From: Hemicordylus capensis | Lineage: Eukaryota; Chordata; Lepidosauria; Squamata; Cordylidae | NCBI RefSeq assembly: GCF_027244095.1 | Contig: NC_069658.1 | Coordinates: 416,170,687 to 416,234,686, forward strand | DNA: 64,000 bases | Direction: 5' to 3' | In this document: piece by piece, positions 48,201 through 60,200 of the stretch | How the letters are laid out: each line of letters starts with the position of its first letter | How positions within the stretch are numbered: position 1 is the first letter of the stretch | The notes under the pieces: generated by a model | Told to the model about the DNA's origin: nothing | The model's input: the letters and a program-made list of their open reading frames with translations, nothing else | Databases searched by the model: none | Program-made: the position numbers and the translations under genes

Positions 48201-51200
48201 TTGGAATTTGGTATGAGGCCAACAAGCTCAAAGCCGATGGATCTGGACCGTGATCCGTTGATTCCATAAGGAAATGGGTTCTGCGCCTGCGTAGGGACCT
48301 CGCGGGTCAACTAAGTAGCTCCTTGCGATGCCCAACTGCCACCACGTGGCTTGTGTGTCTGTTATACTCAGCAGTTGGGCATCCCTCAGTCAGTTTCTGT
48401 TTGACCGCCACAGCGTTCAGACCTCGTTTAGTCTCCTTGGTAGCAGAGATATACTTATTACTTGAGATTTAACAATAACGACTTAGGACTGTAAACGGTA
48501 CAGAATTTTGTTAGTGGACTTGTTTTTGTAGAAAGATACAGTTGTCTATCGGATTTTGGACCTACGGAACGGATTTACGGATAGAGATCGCATAATGGAC
48601 TACTTTATCAGCTGTCTGGACGGCTCATTTGGTACTTGACTTCGGACTGCTAAACAACATATGGGAAGAGTTGAGATGGAAGCTAAAAAAACATTCAAGC
48701 GCTGTGTGAAGTGCTGCGCAAAATTGCCCTCTACGGATCACCACGAAGCTTGCCTACTGTGCTTGGGAGAAGAGCACAATACAGTGGACTTAGCACCTCA
48801 TCATAAATGGTGGTGCCAAGCTGCAAAGCCGGGTTTTTTCTAGTTTGCTTCAAGGAGGACAGGCAGATCTTGCAGGAAGAGACTAATCTCCTAACCAGAT
48901 TAAGCACAAGTCGTGGAGATCCTTTGAAGGGAACTTGCTGTTACAGCCAGTGCATCTCTTGAAAGTCCGCTTCTTCTCAGCCATCTTAGTGTGATCCAAT
49001 TCATTGTCAAAGTCTGTTCCAAACAATCCAATTAACGCCAGCAAATTCTGGAAGTTATTCCAATATACAGATAACACCAGGGTACTCGAAAAAACACTGT
49101 TCCCAGTCAAAGCCAATAATCAGCCCGTTTTTTAATTATTTTCTTTCTCAGATAAACTCTCAAGGAAAACCAGTCCGACGAGGAGCAACAGCCCGAGGAC
49201 TGCACGCAATGGCGGTCAGAAAAGAACTGAAGAACATGGTGCCTAGCTGCCTTTAAATAGCACACTGAAGGCGTGGGAGTGGGGCTTGGTCACCTCGACG
49301 AGCTGCGGCATGTTACTGAGTGGGTCTTGCACAGGTGCATTACCCATTCTTATGGATCTCAATCCAGATTACAAAGTGCTGATTATTACCTATAAAGCCC
49401 TTAATGGCTTGGGTCCAGGGGGTTCAAGACAGCGCGTCATGAACCCTCCTGCCTATTAAGATCATCTGGGGAGCTCTGGTTACGGCTACCATCAGCTTGC
49501 TTGGTGGCTACTTGGCCCTGGGCCTTCTCTGTAGCTTCTCTGGAATGCACTCCCTGTTAAAATCAGAGTTTCTCCATCATAGGTTGTTTTTAAAAAGACC
49601 CTTAAGAAGAGCCTCTTTTCTCAGGCTTTCAATTAATGTTAACTGGTTTTCTATCAAAATTGTTTTAATAATTTTATCCTGTTTTTTATTTGTTGCATTT
49701 TAACTGATGTACACCGCCTAGGGATGCATATGTCAGGAGAGATATGATAAATAAATAAATTTGCAAGCAAGACTAAGAGCCTGTCTTTCTGAGATATGTC
49801 GAAACAACCTAACAGTGCTAAACAAGACTTTCAGTTCAAGCAGAGAAAATGCCTGAGTAACATTTACTGTTTTACCCAGGGGTTAAGGTCTGAAGCACAT
49901 CATATAATCAAGTCCCTAGACAGACTGCTAGGATAGCCAAATATAAGCTGAATTCAGCGAGGGATCTGTAGTTTTGCCCAAGACAAAAAGTAACTGGTCA
50001 AGAATATGGCAGACTCCACTGCAGGTGTGGAAGTTTTTCCTTATGCTTCTGCACAGAACTATACTTCTGTATAGCTTACACATACAGAAACCCTAGTATT
50101 TGCGTGGTGCAGTTGCATTGTTCCACAACTGCACAGGAGTTATTTGTGTATGCATAATTTGGCCAACTGTGTTAGGAAAATTGTTGGATTCTGTTGCTAA
50201 CTAAATCAGAACAGAATGTGTACCTTGGGCAGACCTGCAAATGGGAGATGGAGGTCCAAACCTTTTTCAGAACATAAAATGGAGAGATTCAGTCCATCTC
50301 TCTATATAGCACATGACAATATAGCAATAACTTAACACACTACACCAGGGATTCTCAAACTTGGGTCCTCAGGTGTTATTGGACTTCAACTCCCATAATC
50401 CCCAGCCTCAGTGGCCTTTGGTTGGGGATTATGGGAGTTGAAGTCCAATAACACCTGAGGACCCAAGTTTGAGAATCACTGCACTACACAAATGGTCACT
50501 GCTCAGGAATTTGGCTGATCACAGTTTTAAATGATTAATAAAATAACCAGGGCTTCTTGTTCCTATATTCCTACTATATTTTGGGGAAATAGGATGTTAT
50601 TCTCTTTACCATTAACAAGATGGTGGCATTAATCAACTTAAGAAGACACCAAATTAATTTGTGACTGTCGGTGCTGCTGAAGTTAAGGTTTTTCTGAGAC
50701 TGATACAAATATGAGCCATTCAAATTTTTTTTTCTTATTTAGCTCCATTTGCATCAAGAACTTTATCACAAACCAAAACTTTTACTGAGTACCAGTTATG
50801 CTATGGGCCCAGTATCACAATCTTTTCATAATGAGTCTTAACACAACTGTAGTCAAAGTTCTAAGAGCAGCATTAAGGGGAATTTCAAACTGCCATAAAA
50901 CAAAGTGGACAATGACTGCACTTTAATGTCAGAGAACTTGCGTTTTGGGCGGTATAAAAATCATGTTAAATAAATAAATAAATTCTGCATCTTTGATTTT
51001 TGTGCAGAACAATAACTATAGCAATTGATATCCAGCTTAAAAAACAAACAAAAAAGTAGCTCTCACCACAGTATGGATTCATCACCCCTGACCTACCTGG
51101 TGGCATACCAGGCATTAGAGGTGGGATTCCTGGCCCTGGAGGCATCATTCCGCCCATAGGCATCATCCTATTAAAAACAAAGACTAGCATGAACATGGAA

Positions 51201-54200
51201 CCTGCCATAAAGAACAATGGTATAGAGTTTTCTCAATATGTTGTCTGATGATTTTAATCAATTGAGAAGTCTAAAGAATTCCCAATTTGAGTAGCTATCC
51301 ACAGCAGCCCTGTTCGGGTCACTCCATGCCATCTAGTACTAAGTCAAAGTATGGAAACAGTCAATTTTGCATCCAAGTTTTCTAATAATTGTTGAGCATA
51401 ATAGACCTTGCACTACTGGCTAACATCCAAACTAATGCTGTTTTGGTGCGGGGGAGAGGCAGCAATTTTTACCAATCTCTCTTTTCCTCTGAACCCCACT
51501 CTAGCATAAATCTAGATGTCAGTCATTGTTTTAGGAACTATGAGTCTGTAATAGATAGGAGAGCAAAGAAAAAACACAAACACACCTCCACTGGAAAGTT
51601 TAGAAATCCTATACAGACTAACTTCAAAGCCACCTAATGGCGCCGCGGGGAAATAACTTGCCTAGGGAGCAAGAGGTTGCTGGTTCAAAATTCGAATTCC
51701 TGCTGGCAGGTTTTCCAGTCTATGGGAAACACCTATATCGGGAAGCAGCGATATAGGAAGATGCTGAAAGGCATCATCTCATACTGCGTGGGAGATGGCA
51801 GTGGTCAACTCCTCCTGTACACTGCCGAAGACAACCAGAGGGCTCTGTGGTCGCCAGGAGTTGACACCGACTAGACGGCACAACTGTACCTTTTACTGAA
51901 TGAGAAGCAATCAATTTTTGGAATTGCCTCAAGTGAATAAAAGTCAGTCTCTCAAATGTTAGGGACACAATTATTATTATTATTATTTTATTTTTTTACA
52001 TGTATATAGCAATAGCAATAGCACTTACATTTATATACCGCTTTATAGCCGGAGCTCTCTAAGCGGTTTACAATGATTTAGCATATTGCCCCCAACATTC
52101 TGGGTACTCATTTTACCGACCTCGGAAGGATGGAAGGCTGAGTCAACCTTGAGCCCCTGGTCAGGGTCGAACTTGTAACCTTCTGGTTACAGGGCGGCAG
52201 TTTTACCACTGCGCCACCAGGGGCTCTTCCTCCAAGGAGCCCAGAGCGGTGTACTACATACTTGAGTTTCTCTTTCACAACAACCCTGTGAAGTAGGTTA
52301 GGCTGAGAGAGAAGTGACTGGCCCAGAGTCACCCAGCTAGTTTCATGGCTGAATGGGGATTTGAACTTGGGTCTCCCCAGTCCTAGTCCAGCACTCCAAC
52401 CACTACACCACGCTGGCTCTTTTATTATAACAATTATGTTATTATAACAATTATAACAATAGTGATCTCCATGTATTCTTTAGCTTTTAAAAAATAGCAC
52501 AAAATCTGGGGATAGAAAATATATGTGAAAATATGATCCTGTTTGCCAAAGTAAGAGCCATGCTATTAATCCACTTCTTGTACTTACCCAGGTGGCATTC
52601 CAGGCATCACTGGAGGCATTCCTGGCATCATTGGTGGAACACCTGCCATTAATGGTGGTATACCTGAAAGTGGAAACAGTTTATTAGAGGTATAACCTGA
52701 TGTTCAGACAGAATTAGCTCCTAAAGCAGCTTGCAATGAAAATCCACATTGTAGGTACATGTTCTTTGAGAAACAGCATTCGTAGCGATATCTATTAGTT
52801 CTCCCAAGCATTAGATCCAGAGTCCTATTATAGCAGTATCATAACATTTCATAATCCAAAGCAGCATAAGAAATTCCCCCCACCCAGCTCTAATCTACTG
52901 TTACAGTATTCAACTGTTACAATCTGTTTTGCAAACAGAAAACACAAGTTTCTTCCTTACATGTTTACTATGCTCAAATGCAGTTCAAGGAAGGACAATG
53001 CAGCTCCAAAAATGCTATTTAAAACTCCAACAGGGACAGGGTTGTGAAGGTGCTAGTGTGTATTAACTAGCAGAACAGGCAGAACTAATTTAGTAACCTG
53101 ACAGCTATTGGATTGTTTGAGGGGTATACGTGATGCCTCTACATAAAAAGAGTGAAAGTCAGAACATCTGATTTTGATATTAAGAGGACAAGCATCTTGC
53201 TTTAAGGCCAAATTCAGTGAAACCTGCTAGAGTCTAAAACAGGTTTGTTTTGTTGGGGGGGGGGGGACACACCACCAAACACCTCATTTTAGAAATGGTT
53301 AGCATTCACACTAGTCTAGCACTAGCATAAATGCTGTTGTACTAGCATAAGAATGTAGCAAGTGATTGTGGCAAATAAATTCAGCTGCTCCAAACTAGTG
53401 CAACCTCTTGCACAATCTCTTGTGTCCATGGCACCACAACCACAAGAAGTCAACATAGGAAGCTGCCTTATACTAGTCAGACTGTTGGTCCATCTATTCC
53501 AGTACTACCAGATCACTGGCAGCGGCTTCTCCAAGGTTGGAGGCAGGAGTCTCTCAGCCCTATCTTGGAGATTCCAGGGAAGGAATTTGGAGCTTCAGAT
53601 GCTTTTCTCAGAGCTACCCAATTCCCTAAGGGGAATATCTTACAATGCTTACACATGCAGTCTCCCATTCAAATGCAAACCAGGGTGGACCCTGCTTAGC
53701 AAACGGGACAATTCATGCTTGCTACCACAAGTCTAGCTCTCCTCTTAAGTCCTTCCACAAGCACCATGGTGGCTACTACCTGATATAGTTTGCGATTCCC
53801 ATCTAATATTTTCTGAACAATTTTAGATTTTGTATTGGTTTTGTACTCCTCACATTTACCAGCAAAAATGTCATCATTTTCATGATTGGTACCTAGGCTA
53901 GTAATGTGGGTTTTCTGATAAATTATGAATTTGGAATTTCCCCCAAAGCCCTAAACAAATAGAACTGATTTCATATGTTTGGCTTGTAAATAAAACTAAA
54001 AACAGTATTCCAGGTTAATTTTATGTACTATATCTTAAATCTTAACAGTTATCAGTATTTGAACTGCAATATTTTATTAGGGGGGTGGGGGGAAATCAAT
54101 AAAGCACATTTAATGTGTTGGTTCATATTCAAAGAAATAAAGCTTTATGGGGAAATTAGACTTATAGGAATATAAAACTCAGTATACAATTAGTTTTCTA

Positions 54201-57200
54201 CAAGAACTTCCAACCTCCTCAATGCAATAAAAGAAGTGAGACACTGCCGTGTTTGCTTGAAATGAAACTATACCAAACCACTGTTTTAGTTTTGCTTTCA
54301 TTTGTAGATCAAGATGGAATAAGAACGTCAGCTTTGGTTTTGATCTAACTTAGACAGCCTTTTTAAAAAATTCATAACTCGATTTTGCTTGGATTATTAT
54401 GTATATTTCAGTTTTATTTTTACCCTTTGCTTTCAATCAATAGGGCATGTGTGTGAGGGAGACACACATGCACACATTCTCTTCCTAAAAAAGTTAATTA
54501 CAATTCTGAAACAGCGCAATATGTTTGATATATTCTTACAATATCCATTCATGTTGCACTTTCATAAAATTTCTAGTTTTAAAAATTAAAATGTTCCATT
54601 TCTAAAAATACAAATTTGTACTGTATTTGGTCTAAAAACAATGTTTCATTTGAGTACTTCCATCTTTAATGGTCTGCTACCTGGAGGTATTCCTGGTGCA
54701 CCTGGCACAGGAGGTAAACCTGGCTGTGCCATTGGTGGTATATATCCCTGCTGGGGTTGCACAGGCTGTGCTTGAAATGAGGTTGAAGCTGAAGACTCAT
54801 CATCATCGTATTCATCAGAATCATCTTGCTGTTTCTTTTTCTGGCTTTCTGCTAAAAGAGTTTACATCCAGATTAATTTTAATTATTACTACTATTTACT
54901 ATTTTACACACTTCAACTTGGAACCACCCTGCCCGCTATTTACATCAGAGGATCTCTGAAAGTCAACTTTGGAAGTAACTGAAATGAAATTAAGATCAAC
55001 AGCATTTCAGTTTTAGTTTTAATTATGTCATATTCCAGTATCATACTAAAACAAAGAGAAAGAAAGACTGCATTAATGGACAAGCAAGCAACCATGACTT
55101 CAATGTCACAAGAATTTCAATGGGACTTGAACATACCCAATTTCCTCTGCAGAACAATACTCATAAGCATTTAAATTTACATTCATGTTGCTTATCATAA
55201 AACATACCACTGAGTTTGCTCTGATACAAACATTATGCTGTTTTAAGGAATCTATACAGATAATTGTAAACTATACCAATTTACCTTGAGTTTTCTGTTC
55301 AAGCAATCTTCTCCTTTCATCCATGTCTTTTTCTGGAATGCCTTCCATACCATAGATTTCCAGTTCAATGTCAGTTCTTCCAGGTATAGCATTTGGAACA
55401 GCATCTATTGTTTCTTTATGTACCTAAACAGTGCAAAGTCCAAAACAAGTTACTAATACTAGTATTAGCAAGTCTCTGAAAAGTGGGCCCAAACAACTGA
55501 GCATGAAAGGAATCAACTAAGTATGCTGGAAAAAATGCCAAGTTAGACTGGATTCCTTAGAGAGGTTCATTATGCAGCAACTTACAGCTGTATGGTAGCA
55601 ATTTAGACTAAATAAATGCAATTAAAGCTACTCTAAATCAAAAAGCATAGCTAGGTCTAAAAGTTTAAACAAAATATTACATTTAGCCCTTATTCCTATC
55701 TAGTGGTTTAAGTTATAGATTATAACTGAGATCCAAAGAACTACTTTAGGAGTGACCAGAGACTTGGGCATGCCTAGTGGGATTCTTCTCAAAGCAATTT
55801 TGCTTTTAACAGCAAGCTTCCCATGCCATGTCACAAACTTGTTTTGACAAATCTCTCAGGTGTTTTTTTTTAAATGTAGCTGCACCCATGGTTATTGGGT
55901 AAGAAACAAAAGCCCATAGCCCCTTAGGCATGAGGAGATACTTATGCAATTATTTTGATCCCAGATCTTAATTCCTAATCAAGATTTGTTTGTAGGTTAA
56001 TGGTAAGTAACTTTAATTCTTATATAGAAGACTTAAGAATTAAAGAATTAAGAATTAATTTACTTCTGAGTAGATAGTTAGGATCATGTAGCATATATGC
56101 TACATGATCCTAACTACATCTGCTCAGAAATAAATCACACTAAATTACATTATGCCCCATGAAGTGTGCTTAGCATGGAAGCCTTACAGCACAATCCTAT
56201 GACTATTTTCTCAGGAGCAAATCCTACTATTTAATGGGACTTACTTGGAGATAAGCATGCACAGGACTGCAGTCATAGTTGTTAACATAGTTTTAATGTC
56301 AAAAAACTAGGACTGGACCAGGGAATCCTAATGTGTTAAGTTACAATCATATTTAGAGAGCCAGCGTGGTGTAGTGGTTAGAGTGCTGGACTAGGACCGG
56401 GGAGATCCGAGTTAAAATCCTCATTCACTAGCTGGGTGACTCTGGGCCAGTCACTTCTCTCTCAGCCTAACCTACTTCACAGGGTTGCTGTGAAAGAGAA
56501 ACTCAAGTATGTAGTACACCGCTCTGGGCTCCTTGGAGGAGGAGCGGGATATACATGTAAAAATAATAATAAAATAATAATAATAATAATAATAATTTAG
56601 TACTCTGGGCAAATCAGACAAGACAGCCTTGTCCAGACACCATCACATCAAGCATTCCATACAGGGAGCAGCTTTCCTCCAAGTGTTGCTTCAAGGGGAC
56701 ATGAAGGGGAATGTATGCTGCTCTGCACATAGTGTGCACAATGAATCTCTGCACTCCACTTTGTCCACTGGCTTGCAACTATTCTGTGGAATAACTGCAA
56801 TTTCTTGCAGTTAGGAAAAGAATATCAGGGAAACAACCCAGTGTAACATCTGCCTATCTAATACTAAACTGCCAAACTCTGTTAACGATGAGAAAGGCCA
56901 AGATGGACACACGGTCAAGCTGACATGCAATATATATGAGTAAACATGTCACTTAACAATTTTGCACGTGCTCAGAATAATGGTATAATGAAATGAAGGG
57001 CAAAGCTTAATGTAATCTTAACATAGCTCCAAGATCCCCATGTACCAGCTGAAGTGGTTCCTGTCTCTGATGAAATATCAGGGGTCACCTTGCTTTGAGG
57101 GGAGAGGCAGACACAGCCTATCAAAGGACTTGATTTAAGAGAGCAACATGTAAGGACCTAGCACTTTAAAAGTCTCTTTGTTTACTCTTCTCTGCTGGTT

Positions 57201-60200
57201 TTTATCAATGCTTATGGACTGAATGCTTTTATGTAAACTGCTTTGGCGGGCTCAGGCTAAAAAGTAGTATATAAATGCTATAAATAAAAAGTTGAAAGGT
57301 GTTTAAAAGACTATCAGAAGAGCAAGGTCAGGAAAGTCAACTATTGCAAAGGTTTCTGTCATCATATGTGTGCGAGAGAGAGAGAGACACACACACACAT
57401 CAAGCAAATACCCTAACCAACAAGCTTTAGGACTGATTTCCACATTGAGCAGGCTAGAACCAGTCATCCAAGACAACAGAGGTGTGTGATTTCCAGCATC
57501 CTATGTGATGAGAATTGCCCAATCCCCTAATAGAGAGTTATACCCTCTACCATGGTCACTGGAAAAAAGTATAGGAAAGAGATTACTAACAGTGTTCTCT
57601 CTAATTTTTTTCATCTGTGTGCAGAATGAGTTTTGTTCTGGGTGGCAGTATTAAGGCAATGTGTGCACACATGCATTCAGAGTGGGGCCTTCCTGATTCA
57701 ACTTGAGCGGGATCTAAATTTACGAGTGGACATAAAAAAACTTGTGAGCATGCACACGCCTTAGAGGAAACACTGATTACAAAGAGATGTGAAGTGGAAT
57801 GCATCTATGAACGTAACATGTATTTTTAAAGAGAGCTGGCAACATGCATAAAGGCTATTTAACACATTCCCCTGTAGCTTATGAAATAGAATACATGCCC
57901 AAAAGCTAAAATTAGGGATGGGAGCAGCACCAGGGGGAAAGGAGTGGCGAGCGGGATCTTTAAAAAAGAGGAGGGCAGGTTTTTCCTTGTGAAATTTTTA
58001 ATGCACAGTTTCCACAGGTAGTGACAAGTACTGTCCATCCCCCTCAACCACAGAACACTCTACTGGGTCTTCATTAATGTAACTGCTTCTGAAATCTGGC
58101 AGCAGTATTTGTCAAATAAGGCAAGATGTATTTAAATATTAGCAATAGCAATAGCACTTACATTTATATACCGCTCTATAGCCAGAGCTCTCTAAGCGGT
58201 TTACAATGATTTAGCATATTGCCCCCAACATTCTGAGTACTCATTTTACCGACCTCGGAAGGATGGAAGGCTGAGTCAACCTTGAGCCCCTGGTCAGGAT
58301 CGATCTTGCAACCTTCTGGTTACAGAGCAGCAGTTTTACCACTGCGCCACCAGGAGCTCTTTATATTGCTAAGAATATAAAGATTAAGAAACATTACTAT
58401 ATCGCTTCACAGCAGGCCATTTGGATATACTTGAGCACTTACCTGCATGCAGTGTATGGCTAAACCAGGCCCTGTATACAGTTTCTTATGACATATATGA
58501 CATTTAAAGTGCTTTGCTTTTTGGTGCTGAATAAGAATTTTCTCATCATCAAAATCCCTGTTACAATACCTATTCAAGACTGTTAAGGAAAGCAAAATAT
58601 CAAAGCATATCTACCAAATTAAATATATGCACAGTTCAAAATTACTATAACCATTCTTAAGGAAAGCAAAGAAGATGTGAAAGTTCTGAATGTTTGAAAT
58701 ATACTTTTCTAAAATTACTAATCCCACTTTTTACACTCTAGTTCTTTTGACCAGAGGGCATATGGTGTTTAGATTGCAAACATACACTTTTACTAGTATG
58801 CTGCTAAGAGCACCAGCAAGGTTATAAAACAAAATATCTCAAGCAATGGTGTCTAATGATGAAATATTAAAGTATACCATGGAGTGGGGAAGTTGAAGCT
58901 ACAAGTCAGGGTTCCCCAATTTTGATGTGGCTCAGGAGCCAGCCATTATCTGTGCCAATACTTATCCTACTTCTGCCCCAAGTCTTCTGTGCATGTGCCT
59001 TATGCCATGCTGGCCTTTTGAAATGGCAGAAGCAGCATCAGTGTTCTCCAAAACTCTGTGTGAGAGACACCTCCCCCCACCTCTCCACATGGGCAGAAGG
59101 TACAAGCATTCTGTCATACTGAGCTTTGGTCTGCCTGCTAAAACTACTCTCTAGAGATGTGCACAATCGGCTTGTGCATGGGCTGTCGGGGAGGGGAAAG
59201 GTTCCCTTAAGGAGCCAGTAAGGAGCTCCTTACCTACTGCTCCCTGCTGCTTTTCCGAGTGTGGTGCCTGGTCTCAGCCATGCAGGGCTGCGGTGCTCTT
59301 CCCCACAGCCTGATTATCTCTCCCAGCGGTGCTGCCGATGCTGCACAGAGGCTGCAGGGAACAGCCCCGCGCAGCCAGCTGGGGACCGGGCGCCACAATT
59401 TTAAAAATATGAGAAAACACCATTAGTCTTTGTTACATAACCAAGTCCTTTATATCTTCACAGCACACCACTTTAAATGCCAAGGAAAAGAAAGTAAAGT
59501 AGAAAATTTATCTGAAATATACTCCTCCTTTTTCTACCCCTTACCCCTATACTCAAAAGACTTATTTCAGCTGATCAGTTCTTGCTGATCTCATATCTTC
59601 TCCTTTCTCAGTGTTTCTGCTACAAGGATTTCTGTTTGCTTTGAAGACAAATTGACTAATGGTGATGGGAGGAGAAAACAAGGAAATAAACAGAAGTGTC
59701 AAAGCAAAATATTTTACAAAAAATAAAAATTATTAGAGTTGGGAAGAGAAGTTCATCAAACAGAACTAGTCAAGAGTGTGGATAGATACACTCATCTTAT
59801 AACTAACACCAAAGGTAGCAGTGTAGAAGGAATAGGGTTTTCAATGCTCAAAGAAACATCCCAGTACTTGAACTTCTTGATTTGTAATAACTAGATCACC
59901 TGCCCCAATAGTGGCACCTTTTAATGAAAGGAGGTATAAAAATCTAACAATAAATAAAATAAATAGTGGCAGGGGGGAAACACAACAGATCCTAAAGGCC
60001 AACTGAGCAGAAAAGATAGCCCCCCACCCTCAAAACAAAACACACACACCCTCAAGTCAGGCTAAGAGCAGCTAGATCTGCTGAAATGCAATCCCAGCAC
60101 AGCATTCCCTTCAGTGGCTGTTACTGGTGTCTCCCATGCACACATGTGTTTTATACAGGTTGAGAGTCCTTTTGGGACCAGGAACCATCTCATCTCTTTT

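Noticed and set aside
51168-52587. Optional ZNF207 exon (human LHHQRKYTQ segment)
   Set aside because: No matching minus-strand sequence was found in intron 5; it may be absent or too diverged to see by eye.
57364-57396. Dinucleotide-rich tract as a regulatory or CRISPR-like repeat
   Set aside because: Ordinary (GA)n/(CA)n microsatellite; no spacer-repeat structure.
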